A stretch of DNA of 64,000 nucleotides from positions 248,001 through 312,000 of the forward strand of contig BCHS01000004.1 in the NCBI GenBank assembly GCA_039545275.1. The letters run 5' to 3'. The stretch is from Pseudomicrostroma phylloplanum. Lineage: Eukaryota; Basidiomycota; Exobasidiomycetes; Microstromatales. Under the pieces are notes generated by a model. The model did no database searches and was not told the DNA's origin. It saw only the letters and a list, made by a program, of their open reading frames with translations. Shown piece after piece: positions 1 through 10,108 of the stretch; position 1 is the first letter of the stretch; each line of letters begins with the position of its first letter. The translations under genes and the position numbers were made by a program.

Positions 1-992
1 CCGAGAGCAGCCCGTGCAACTCACCTCTTGGTCCCTCACTTCCAGCACGCCTAGCATACCACTCAGAAAAAATACCTCTGCACCACTGATGTGTAGCCAT
101 TCCATATCGTCGACCTCTATGTTAGCTTCCTCTTCCTCGATCCTCTCGATCTCCTCGGGTGACAATGGCTTCTCTAGCCCCTCGTCTTTCTTTGGACCGA
201 GATAGATCAGACCCGGAATGTGCTTCCCATATTCTTCTTCCACTTGTCCACTTCCTTCGTCATCTTCTTGCTCGATCTCCTTCTCGGCTCTCCGAGCTAG
301 AAGCTTTTCCTCTTCTTCTGTCAGAGTACCGCCTAGGGCGACGATCCCGTCAGGTAGCTGTTGCCCAGCCTTGACAGCCAGGCGAGCTCTCTCGATCTTT
401 GCATGCATCCTCTCGCGTCTTCTCTGAGCCGTCAATTCCTCTGGCGTGAAGACTGAACAGGGAGAATAAGAGCTTCAAACGTCAGTCCGGCACACTGCAT
501 AATGCCAGTCAGCGTCGCCTACCTACCCTTCATGCCCCTCTCCCTCTGCTTCTTGATCTTCTCTTCGTTGATTTTCCTGGTCCGCCAGGTTGGTTCACTA
601 CGACTCAGACTGCCCTTGCCAAAGAATCCTGCGTCCCACAGCACTCTGGCTGTTCTTGTCTGGGTGCTGGGCCCGACCCCAGTGCTAGAGGTGCCTGGCG
701 GTGTCACTTGCACCCACACAGACGTAGTGAGCTCGTCAAAGTATCCGACAAGCATCTCATCAGCCCCTGTCAGATTGCTAGCCCGCACCAGCCCTACCCA
801 GCTCGCCAGCCATTGAGACCAGGACAGTTGAGGTGCATTTGGCGCATAGCCGGTTGCAGCAGACACAGTGAGCGGAAGAGGACGAGCGTACCGCTCATTC
901 TTGGCTTGCGTGTTGCGCTTCCCGGTGACTTGCGAGTTGGCTGGGACTTGAGTCCCCTGAGGAGGCTTGCGATGTCTTCCTCTTGCTGGCAT
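1..992 (-). CDS. SEN2: tRNA-splicing endonuclease subunit Sen2 (5' part, runs off the left edge)
   Basis: Catalytic subunit of the nuclear tRNA intron endonuclease (cuts the 5' splice site of pre-tRNA). Only the N-terminal part is in the window. Exon 1 is 992-527 and exon 2 is 452-25. A further donor (GTGAGT on the minus strand, 24-19) shows that the gene continues off the left edge. The first exon carries the Sen2 signature DAGFFGKGSLSRSEPTW near residue 115-131. After the intron the frame reads VFTPEELTAQRRRERMHAKIE, a basic helix typical of fungal Sen2. Exon 2 ends in WLHISGAEVFFLSGMLGVLEV, the start of the region just before the nuclease fold. The catalytic Tyr/His/Lys domain lies outside the window. 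It is divergent from NPT1 across 246 bases. Family assignment rests on the motifs; the first ATG is the only reasonable start. Confidence 0.85.
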
Positions 993-1238
993 TGTCAGCT
1001 GCTAGCGATGTAGTCCGATGGACCTGGTCACGGATCTGTGCCGGCCAATACGGAACGACGGAAGGAAGCAGGCCAAAATTCCCTGCCTCGGCCCAATTCG
1101 CTTCGCAGGCCGCCCAGACAACGCGTCGAAGGTCAAGCCTTGGCCCCTCCACCATCCTATCTTCGATATATACCCCTGCTGTCCTCAAGACTTGTCCCAC
1201 TCGGTCACCAGAGCCCTCCCCCTTCCTCTACGCCCACC

Positions 1239-2903
1239 ATGCCGGCTCCAAAAGGCGCATCGGGCGAGGACATCCGTCCCGTCCGATCGCTGCTAGACAG
1301 CGATTTGTACAAGTTTACGATGCAACAGGCCATTTTGTACTCTCCCGTTGAGGACCCTCCAGTTTCGTATCAGTTCACGAATCGGTCCAAGAACATGACT
1401 TTCACTCGCAGAGCCTTTGAGCAGATTCAGCTTGAAGTCCAAGGTCTTGCTTCGCTATCGCTTTCTGCCGAAGAGAGGATGTGGCTGGAGAAGAAATGCC
1501 CCTACTTCAGAAAGGAGTATCTGGACTGGCTCTCTGCCTTCCGCTTCAGGCCCGAGGAACAGGTGTTGCTGCGCTTCAGCTCTTTGAGACAAGGTTCGGG
1601 AAGCGATGAGATTGGAGAGCTGGAAATCGAGGTCAAAGGTATCTGGTCAGAGGTCATTCTCTACGAGGTCCCTCTGATGAGCATCGTGTCAGAGACCTAC
1701 TTCCGAACGATCGACACAAAGTGGGACATGCAAGGACAGCGAGGTAAGTGGGCATAGCAACCTGACATATTGCGAGCTTGGTGGGCTAACGCATTCGTGA
1801 TCACCCGCTTGATTAGCTCTTGCAAAGGACAAGGCTCGGCGTCTGACGCAGGCAGGCATCCTCTACTCAGAGTTTGGCTCACGAAGACGCCGCTCCTACG
1901 ATTCCCATCGCCTTTGCATTGAGGGCATTCTGGCAGGCGAAAGGGAGGCTTTGTCATCTCACAGCGGGTCTGCCGGCCCCGGAAAGCTCCTCGGCACCTC
2001 TAATGTCCACTTTGCTCAGATGTTCGATCTGACACCGATCGGTACAGTTGCCCACGAGTGGACGATGGCGGTCGCTGCTTTGGAAGGCTACGACTGTGCA
2101 AATCTCCGGGCGCTACAATACTGGGAGTCTATCTACTGTCCTCCGGCATTTCAGCCTCAGTCGCCGGCTGACGACCTGACAGTCGCGCTTACTGATACTT
2201 TCTCATCGAAAGTCTTCTTTAAAGATCTCCTGGAAACGCCCGAAGGAAGAGAGATCGGCAAGAGATGGCGAGGGCTCAGGCAAGACAGTGGTGATAGCAA
2301 AGTCTTTGCGAGGAAAGCTATAGAGGTCTATAAAAGTCTCGGCATCGATCCAAAGAAGAAGGTCGTCATCTATTCCGATGGCTTGCATGTCGAGAAGTGT
2401 ATCGAGCTGGCACAATTTTCGAAAGAGGTCGGCATCGGCGCTGGATTTGGTGAGTCAAGCTTTGGGGGTCAGGGATTCTTTCAAAGGGCATGGCTGAGCC
2501 TCATTCAACTTCTTTCGCTCAGGCGTTGGCACAAATTTCACAAACGACTTCCGAGTGGCAGAGGATCCTTCCACGCAAGCTGATCCAGATGCTACGCCAC
2601 GTTCCGGCGAGGTGTCTAAGCCACTGAACATTGTCATCAAGATCTCCAGAGTCAAAGGAGTACCTGCGGTCAAGATCAGCGATGAGTTGACGAAGAACAC
2701 TGGCGACAAAGAGGAGATCCGGCTGGTGAAGGAGCGCTTCCACCTCGAAGACACTGAGGCCTCTGCAGCCTCTAAGGCTGGTGGTTCTTCATCAGCAGTG
2801 CGTACTTCGAAGTCTCGGTTGCCTCTCTTGATCTTCGTAGTAATGATGTCGATCTTGCTTCGACTTCTCCTCTTCTCAATGCCCGGCTTGACAGACATCC
2901 TAG
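1239..2903 (+). CDS. NPT1: Nicotinate phosphoribosyltransferase (frame continues into GAB1/PIG-U)
   Basis: Converts nicotinate and PRPP to nicotinate mononucleotide in the NAD salvage (Preiss-Handler) pathway. Exons: 1239-1743, 1817-2449 and 2523 onward; all splice phases match. Family motifs are LLDSDLYKFTMQQAIL near residue 20, the core EVPLMSIVSETYF, GTSNVHFAQMFDLTPIGTVAHEW, GLRQDSGD and the phosphate-binding GFGVGTNFTNDF at the exon 2/3 junction, then the C-terminal KPLNIVIKISRVKGVPAVKISDELTKNTGD. The enzyme is complete by about base 2750 (near residue 455). No stop follows: the same frame runs into the PIG-U domain to give a 1002-aa open frame. The end given here is the TAG at 2901-2903, reached only if a candidate intron (2798-2894) is removed, giving about 473 aa. 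The NPT1 identity is secure; where the protein ends is not. Confidence 0.85.
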
Positions 2904-4656
2904 AGGATAGACTAGAATTGGGCGACCCTTTCTCGTCGTGGCCTTCGATCCTCAATACGGTCTGGGCGCTCGATCCCCCGCCTCATATCAAGACGACGAC
3001 GCCGTACCCGTCAAGCGCCTCTTCGTTCGGTTCCCTGACCGCCTTGGAAGGCGGAATGGGACTCCCTGGAACCACTAGAGCAATCCCGGCTCCTTTGTTA
3101 ATACTCTTGCTATCACCGTTTCTTTCCGGCGGCCGAATCTTCCAGTGGCTCGCAACCACCGGTCTCTCGGATATCCTACATCCTTCAACATTGCTGTACA
3201 TACTTCTCGACGCTTTCTCAACAGTCCTGGTCTACCGAATCGCCTCCCTTCGCCTACATTCACCGATGTCTGCCGAGAGCTCGACAGCTCGAAAGATTGC
3301 GACTAGGCTATCTGCCCGACGTCTGCTACAGTCTCTGACAACATACGGCATACGGCTCTCCCCGGATCCAGCAGTAGTCGCATCTATCTACGCCTTCCAT
3401 CCACTTATCCTATTGACGTGCCTTTCGAAGAGTGGAACCAGTCTGGTCCTCACAGCGCTTCTATTTAGTATCTGGGGTGCCATGGAAGGCTCGGCTTTCC
3501 TATCCGCTGCGGGTCTATCGATCGCGAGCACGCTTGCTGTGCACCCTCTGCTCCTGCTACCAGCCGTCGTTCTGCTTTGCAACCGGCAGACGCGCTACTG
3601 GCGGCACTACAGGGAAAGGCGGGTCGGCAAGAGGAAGGCCGACCCGATCAGCGACTGGTCGAGGCCGTTGTTCGCCTTTGCGCTGATCACTGCAGTGCTA
3701 GCAGGTATCAGCGCGGCCTTTGTCTCAAGATGCAATGGCTCCACTACAGGCCGAGACTGGATGGGCCTCGCCAAGGTGTACCGAGGCTTGTGAATTTCGC
3801 ACACGACAGCGAGCCGAATATTGCTTCATCAAGCTGACTTGTTGACCCTCTTGCCTCTTTTTCTCGGCAGCCTCCTCCTACCTTCGCTTAGCCCATCGCT
3901 GTCTCTCTGGTGGTACTTCTTCATTGAGATCTTCGAGCACTTCAGGGGCTTCTTTCTCCTCGTCTTCAACGTTCATTTGGCAGCTTGGACTGTGCCCATC
4001 TGTCTCCGTTTCAGGTGAGTAGATGAGCGCGGAGAGCTGCATGGTCGAGGTCATACTAGGGCGTATTTCTCACGCTTATCTGCTTCCCATATTGCCAGAC
4101 ACGATCCCCTCTTTGCAATCTTCCTGCTGCTCGGAGTACAGGCCATCTTCAAGCCTTATCCTACCGCGGGAGACGTAGGTCTGTGGACGACGCTCTTCTT
4201 CGTCTTTCCCGATTACGCAAGCTGTGGGTGTTGATCTAGACCATTCCTCCACGCATCGCTCCAGCATTGTGAAGTCATGATGCTGACTCTCGCTCCTCTC
4301 ATGACTCTTTCGCCCCTACAGACCTCCGCAACTCACTCGTCTCAACCCTCCTGTACCTCTACGCCTCTCTCCTCGTCCCCTCCTTTGCCCACCTCTTCCT
4401 CACCCTCGGCTCCGCCAACGCAAATTTCCTCTATGCAGCCGGCCTCGTCTGGTCTCTGGGCGGTATCGCAGCCTGGCTTGACTGGGCCTGGGCGGGCGGG
4501 AGGCTGAGGTGGGAGATTGAGCGCGAGGCTGGATTGGTTGAGAGTGATGAGGACGAGGCTGGCGAGGAGGGGGAAGAGGAGGAGCAAGAGGGAGGAAAGG
4601 AGGGCGGGGATGCCATGAGGCGTAGAGGTTGGAAGAGGGCCATCCTGCACTCGTAG
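2843..4656 (+). CDS. GAB1: GPI transamidase subunit Gab1/PIG-U (in frame with NPT1)
   Basis: Multi-pass ER membrane subunit of the GPI transamidase, which attaches GPI anchors to proteins. Exons: (2523)2843-3789, 3871-4014, 4099-4223, 4322-4656; every junction restores the family pattern. Recognisable parts are SILLRLLLFSMPGL (first membrane helix), PLLILLLSPFLS, the highly conserved WWYFFIEIFEHFRGFF, AIFKPYPTAGDVGLW and LTLGSANANFLYA, followed by an acidic low-complexity tail. The first in-frame ATG is 2843, but the hydrophobic helix already begins at SRLPLLIFVV about ten codons earlier, so the domain seems to start upstream of any ATG of its own. The frame is continuous with the NPT1 C-terminus, so the product may be a bifunctional NPT1-PIG-U chimera. 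With ATG 2843 the protein would be 516 aa. Family call is firm; the start is uncertain. Confidence 0.8.
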
Positions 4657-4761
4657 CCAGTAACCTACATCCGAATAGAATCACACTATAATAGAACAGC
4701 ACACTATGAACAACCATTAGCGGCAAGCCGGAGATGAGTGATCTCGCTACACACGTACAGC

Positions 4762-7254
4762 TCACGAAAAGACCTTAGCCCGCTTCTTCTTGGGCTCCTC
4801 CGCCGCATCGTCTCCCTCGCCAGCAGCAGCCTTGGCGGCTCTCTTCCTCTCCTTCTTCTCCTTTCTCCTCCTCACCCTCTCCTCCTCGTCTCCAGCGCCA
4901 TCAGCCGACGGCTCAGCCGAGTATGTTACTCCCCGCGACACAGTCTCCTTGCCTTCATCTGAAGCCCCACCAGCTCCGCCCTCGGTGGCGGCCGCCGCCG
5001 CCTTTGCCTTCTGCCTCTCCTTCTTACCCATCCTCTTCTTCACCTGTCCCTCGGCACCCTCACCCTCGTGCCTCCTGCCACCTTCTCCCGCCTTGGCGTC
5101 GAGCTTCCTCCTGAATTCTCCCAGCTTCCTATTCAGGTCCTTCGGCCGCTTGCCTGCACCTTTGCGGTAAGGGAGGAGGTGCTTCAGACCGACAACGTCG
5201 TTCAGGTCCTTGTCGTTGGCGAGGAGGATCTCCACCGCGCTCATACCATAGTCGGCCTTGGGCACCTGAGCGTAGCGGAAGCGCGTCGCGAGGTCGCCCA
5301 CGACGTCTTCGTAGTCGAGGTTGCGGTACTCTTCTGCAAGGCGCTTCGCTTCGGCTTTGCGCTCTTCTTCTGTCTGTGGCAGGGGGTCAGAGGACGAGGG
5401 ACCGTCGACTGCGCCATCGGTGGCGCCTGCGCGAGCCAGGGCCTTCTGCTGCTTCTTCAGCTTCTTTTGCTCCTTCTTCGAAAGCTTGCTCTCATCGATG
5501 CCTTGCCCTTCCTCGCCGTCCATGAAGGCGGCGTCCATGTTGATGGGTCCATCTTCGTCGTCTCCGCCCTGCTTGCCCTTCCTCTTCTGCTTCTTCTCCT
5601 TCTTGCCCTTCTTTGCATTCTGTGCCTCCTCTTCTTCCTCCTCTTCGGCGAGGATATCGGCAATGTCCAGATCGTCGTCATCATCCCATGTAGGCTTCAT
5701 GAGTCCATCCGCTCCCGTGTCTTCTTCGTCGTAGTAGTCGTCTCCGAAAGCAGCCATCATTGCGTCGTGCTTCTCGGGGTCATAGTCTCCCTCGAGGGCC
5801 ACGGGATCAAAGTCGATCCTACTGCTCCCCGCTGCCTCCTGCAGCTGCTTGAGCTTGTCCCTCAATTGGCCCTTCTTGATATCCCTCATCCGGTCCAGCT
5901 CCTCCATGCGCGCCTTCTTCTCGGCCTCTTTACGCTTCTTCCTCTCCTCTCTCTCCGTCTTCCTCTTGTCCTCCGTCCGCCTTACCGAGTTTTGAGGATT
6001 GCGCGAATAAGACTGGACTTGAGTTGGAGCATCGCCGGATTCGAGGGCTTCGAATCGGAAATTGAAGGCTTGCTCGAAGGCCTCGGCGCGAGAGTCGAAA
6101 GAGGCTTCCGAATCGAGGTCGGCAGCTTCAGCGTCCCAGTCTCTGCCGTACGTATCGCCGTTGGAGCCAGTGGCTCGCATGGTTTTAGCGCTCGACTCCA
6201 CTTCATCGTCATCGTCTGACTCCTCAGCTTCGGCACGTGATCTCCGGCCCAGCTTAGGCGCCGCTTGGGGATTCTCCAGCCAGCCTCGATTCAGGACGTA
6301 GTTCATCAAAAAATCCTCGTTCTGCTGGGCTTCACTCTGGGTCTTCTTGCTCTTCCGCTTCACTGGAGCAGACTCTGGCTCTGATGAGGGACCGGCTGCT
6401 TCAACGTCGCTGCTCTCTACAGCTGCCAGCTCGGCAGGAGATCGCAGAGCTTCCCTCACTGCCTTCTGGGCCTTCTCGTCGCCCAGAGTTTTGAGAAGAT
6501 ACCTGCGATATGAGCCCGCATCATCGCCTTCGTCGCCGTCTACACCTCCGGCCTTCGTCTTGGTGAAAAAGTCTCCCTCTTCTTCTGCTCCCGCCCCATC
6601 GGTATCGTGGAAGGCTTGCGTGACCTGGCGCCTGAGCTGAGCTTGCTCTTGGACGTGGGAGAGGGGCTGTTGGTACTGGCCTTCGTAGTCTCCATCAGCC
6701 AGGTCATCTTCCCTGGTCCTAGAAGTGGTAGCTTCTGCAAGGGCCAGAGCAGGATCGGCGGAGTCGGCCATGAGGTCCCTCAGACGGTTGCGCTGGTAGT
6801 CTGCGAGCGTGACTTTCTTGTTGAGCTTGGCTCTGGTGGCCTTTGGCAGCAGAGAAGACGACGCTGCAAGGGCCTTCTCCTCGTCGAAGACGCGAGCGTC
6901 GGCATTGTAGATGGAAGCATCGCCGCTGCGAATCTTTGCGAGGGTGCGGAGAATGGCGGCATCCACCTCGGCAGTGACTTGCTCTCCCTCCTCGTCTTCT
7001 GTCTCGTCCTCGCTGGACTCGTCACTGTCGTCATCACTTCCTTCGCTGCCCTCTGCATCGTCGTTCCTCTTTCCGAGGAGGATCTCGGCTGCTCGCTTGC
7101 CGTACTTCTCTTCGAGCTGGTGGAGCTCTGCTCGCTGCTTGTTATGCTCGAAACGGTTGGCGTAGGACTCATTGACGGTGAGCTTGGGGGCCGAAGAGGA
7201 GGCAGAGCCGGGGGAAGAGTCCCTCTCGGAGTCTGAGTCTGGGAACAAGTCCAT
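4762..7254 (-). CDS. KRI1: Ribosome biogenesis protein Kri1
   Basis: Nucleolar factor needed for rRNA processing and small-subunit assembly (partner of Krr1 in yeast). Single exon of 830 aa, from MDLFPDSDSERD. The open frame extends further upstream, but this Met begins the conserved acidic start, and upstream codons are unlike the family. Features in order: a NESYANRFEHNKQRAELHQL motif near residue 30-50, an acidic Ser/Asp/Glu stretch, FLMNYVLNRGW near residue 310, a Kri1 central block with FNFRFEALESGD, a charged coiled region (ERKKRKEAEKKARMEELDRM) and DYDPEKHDAMMAAFGDDYYDEED. The C-terminal Kri1 domain reads YEDVVGDLATRFRYAQVP, AVEILLANDKDLNDVVGLKHLLPYR. Lys/Glu-rich low-complexity tail ends in a nuclear-type KKKRAKV. 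It converges on GAB1 with about 105 bases between. Confidence 0.9.
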   Translation of the reverse strand: MDLFPDSDSERDSSPGSASSSAPKLTVNESYANRFEHNKQRAELHQLEEKYGKRAAEILLGKRNDDAEGSEGSDDDSDESSEDETEDEEGEQVTAEVDAAILRTLAKIRSGDASIYNADARVFDEEKALAASSSLLPKATRAKLNKKVTLADYQRNRLRDLMADSADPALALAEATTSRTREDDLADGDYEGQYQQPLSHVQEQAQLRRQVTQAFHDTDGAGAEEEGDFFTKTKAGGVDGDEGDDAGSYRRYLLKTLGDEKAQKAVREALRSPAELAAVESSDVEAAGPSSEPESAPVKRKSKKTQSEAQQNEDFLMNYVLNRGWLENPQAAPKLGRRSRAEAEESDDDDEVESSAKTMRATGSNGDTYGRDWDAEAADLDSEASFDSRAEAFEQAFNFRFEALESGDAPTQVQSYSRNPQNSVRRTEDKRKTEREERKKRKEAEKKARMEELDRMRDIKKGQLRDKLKQLQEAAGSSRIDFDPVALEGDYDPEKHDAMMAAFGDDYYDEEDTGADGLMKPTWDDDDDLDIADILAEEEEEEEAQNAKKGKKEKKQKRKGKQGGDDEDGPINMDAAFMDGEEGQGIDESKLSKKEQKKLKKQQKALARAGATDGAVDGPSSSDPLPQTEEERKAEAKRLAEEYRNLDYEDVVGDLATRFRYAQVPKADYGMSAVEILLANDKDLNDVVGLKHLLPYRKGAGKRPKDLNRKLGEFRRKLDAKAGEGGRRHEGEGAEGQVKKRMGKKERQKAKAAAAATEGGAGGASDEGKETVSRGVTYSAEPSADGAGDEEERVRRRKEKKERKRAAKAAAGEGDDAAEEPKKKRAKVFS

Positions 7255-7647
7255 GTCGGCTCCAATGATCAAGGTGGAAGCTTGACGGGACGGTTGCAAT
7301 GGCGGAAGGGGAAAGGTGGAAGCAGTCGAGGAACGGCAAAAAGTCAAATCCCCCGAGGAGCTGCGAAGCGGAACGGGGGCAAAAAAGTCGACCCTTGGCG
7401 CTGAAGTTTGTCCGCGTGTGTGTGCCTGAGGGCGGCGTGTGGTGCCTGACAGACAGCCTGCAGCCAGATTTGGTCCGTGGCTGTTGGCGCGAGAGCAACG
7501 ACTCCACACGGCAAAGAGCAACTCAGGTCCTGCCGAAAACGCCGTGCGGCAGTGATGCAGACACAAGAAGCTGCTTCACGCACCAGACAGGGCGGGACAG
7601 CAACCTAGGCCCATGCTCTTACTCGTTCACCACCACTACCTACCGCA
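7255..7647. promoter_or_regulatory. Divergent KRI1/malic enzyme intergenic region
   Basis: 393 bases between two divergent starts, presumably holding both promoters and 5' leaders. I see no TATA box or repeat. A short run of open frame continues upstream of KRI1 on the minus strand but has no family similarity. Confidence 0.5.
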
Positions 7648-9781
7648 ATGACCATGCTGCGAAGGTTGCCTCTGCCCAAGCTACGATCGCCCTCAGCGGC
7701 TGCGTCGCTCCAGATCAATCGTCGCTTTGCCTACCAGAGAGCCACACCCAGCAACAGCAGCAACGACGACTCTGCTGGCCACCCCTCCAACCCTTCCGAT
7801 GACCCCAAGCTATCGCCCCTCTACACTCCCCTCACCGGCAGGCATCTCCTCGAAGAGCCCATGCTCAACAAAGGAGCAGCCTTTACTTTCGAGGAGCGTG
7901 AACGCTTTAAGCTCAAGCACTTTCTACCCCACGAGTATCACCGATTGGAAACGCAGCTTAATAGAGCAGAGGCGCAATTGAGGTCGAGGAAAGATCCGCT
8001 GGCAAAGTATAGCTTCTTGAGGAGCATGAAGGATCAGAATCAGGTCTTGTTCTATGCGTTGATTCAGAAGAATCTCAAGGAGTGCTTGCCCATCATCTAC
8101 ACTGTCAGTTACGCCGATCGCAAACGCTTCCAATTCTGGCATCCTAGCTGATCTGCTGATTCCCTTCTCTCCTCACAGCCTACCGTTGGAGACGCAATCA
8201 AAGAGTTCTCACACCTCTTCCGTCGTCCAGACGGCGTCTTCCTCTCTTACCCTCACTTCAAAGAGGGCGGGGCTCGGTACCTCAGAGACGCCCTGACAGA
8301 TCATGGAGCACTGACAAAGGACGACATCGACCTGGTCGTCTTCACCGACAGCGAGGGTATCCTGGGCATCGGAGACATGGGCGTTGGAGGTATTGGCATC
8401 GTCATCGGCAAACAGACACTGTATACGCTCGGGGCAGGCATTGATCCCAATCGCTGTCTCAACGTTGTGCTGGACCCGGGTACAGACAATCAGCACCTCC
8501 TCAATGATGACCTGTACTTGGGCTGGCGGCACACCAGGATCAGAGGAGAGGACTACGACAAGTTCGTCGACACGTTCATGGCCGAGGCAGCTGAGGCCTT
8601 CCCAGTGAGTCCAAAATGGCCCTTTTTTAGTAGTCGCACGGTACAGTCGACTGACATTGCTGCTTCCGTCCACAGTATGCTATGCTCCACGCCGAGGACT
8701 TCGGCAATGCCAATGCATACCGCTTGTTGGAAAAGTTCCGACCCAAATACTCCATCTTCAATGACGATATCCAAGGCACCAGTGCGGCTGCCCTGGCCAC
8801 GCTGACCTCGGCGTTGAAGGTCACTGGCTCATCACTCAAGGACAGCAAAATCGTACTGGTTGGAGCAGGTACGGCCGGTCTGGGCATCACTGTGGGCATC
8901 CGCAACGCTATGATGAAGGCTGAAGGTCTCTCCAAGGAAGAAGCGAATGCTAGATTCTGGCTGGTGGATCGATATGGCCTGATCCACGAAGGTCAGGAGG
9001 GCATCCGTGAGACACAGCAAGAATTTGCCAGAAGTAAAGAGGAGGTCGCGAAGATGACGTCCACTCATGAGAAGGGCCAGTTCAACATCTACGATACGGT
9101 CAAGGCCGTAAAGCCGACCGTGCTTATCGGGACCTCGACCATTGCGCGATCCTTCACCAAGGACATCATCGAAGAGATGTCGAAACACGTCGACCAACCC
9201 ATCATCTTGCCCATCTCAAACCCGACGAGTCTGTGCGAGGTGGATCCGCAAGACGCGCTCGACTGGTCGGAAGGTCGCGCCCTGCTCGCTACAGGATCGC
9301 CGTTCCCTCCGGTGACGCACCCGAAGACGGGCGAGAAGATGAAGATCGCAGAGGTGAGTGGCACGACGAAGACTGAGTTGCTGTCAAACATGCTCGCATG
9401 ACTGACTCGTTCTTTTCCCCTCACATTCCTCTGTAGCTCAACAATGCCCTCGTATTCCCTGCCTTGGGGCTAGGCACGATCCTCTCCAAGTCCTCACGTC
9501 TGACAGACGGCATGATCGTAGCAGGCGTAGAAGCCCTCGCCTCCCTCTCCCCAACCCTGTCCGACTCAAAAGCGCCTCTCTTGCCCGATCTGGGCGAAGT
9601 GAGGGAAGTTTCGATCAAGATTGCCGCGGCGGTGATGCTGAGCGCAAAGGAGGAGGGACAGAGCAACAATGTGGGTCAGTGGCCCGAGGACCGCGAGGAG
9701 CTGGAGAGGTTCATCGAGGCGCAAATGTGGAAGCCGCGCTACAGGCCGTTGGAGCTGGTGAATACCGCCGTTGCGCAATAG
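7648..9781 (+). CDS. MAE1: NAD(P)-dependent malic enzyme, mitochondrial
   Basis: Oxidative decarboxylation of malate to pyruvate, probably in the mitochondrial matrix. Exons: 7648-8103, 8179-8604, 8676-9353, 9437-9781, all phase 0; 634 aa. The N-terminus (MTMLRRLPLPKLRSPSAAASLQ) is basic, Ser/Ala-rich and lacks acids, as in mitochondrial presequences. Family motifs: LPIIYTPTVGDA across intron 1, FTDSEGILGIGDMGVGGIGI, RTRIRGEDY-like RHTRIRGEDYDKF, AEDFGNANAYRLL, the metal site FNDDIQGTSAAALAT, the dinucleotide-binding IVLVGAGTAGLGI, and PISNPTSLCEV plus FPALGLGTI in the C-terminal half. Two in-frame ATGs (7648 and 7654) lie next to each other. Cofactor preference (NAD or NADP) cannot be told from sequence by eye. 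Confidence 0.92.
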
Positions 9782-10108
9782 GGAGATGTGGATACACACG
9801 CAAGGACAGCATGTACCATATCTTCTTTCATTTTCTCACTTCACCATGCTCTGGTCTATCGATGTCACTTCGGCAATTGCTCGCCTGGAAATCGTTCCGC
9901 CGGATGCACGGCCCCACGCGGTCTGACCCCGCATCGCATCGCATCTAGTCTACTCTATCTCCCACCCGCCTAACTCTGGCCCACCACCACGAGTCCATAC
10001 CCTGCTCACCTTGACTGTCTCTGATCCTGCAACCCACCTTGTACCCCCATACGCACTGTCTCTCATCTGGTCTGATATCCCTCCCCTCCTCCTGCCTGAC
10101 CGACGAAG
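9782..10108. other. Spacer between malic enzyme and VPS20
   Basis: 327 bases between two genes on the same strand; must hold the malic enzyme 3' end and the VPS20 promoter. Stops occur in all forward frames, so unlike other head-to-tail pairs here these two genes are not joined. C/T-rich just before VPS20. Confidence 0.5.

Noticed and set aside
5068..6219. 383-aa plus-strand open frame opposite KRI1
   Set aside because: Antisense shadow of the acidic, codon-biased KRI1 gene; hydrophobic Val/Leu runs are the mirror of Glu/Asp/Lys codons.
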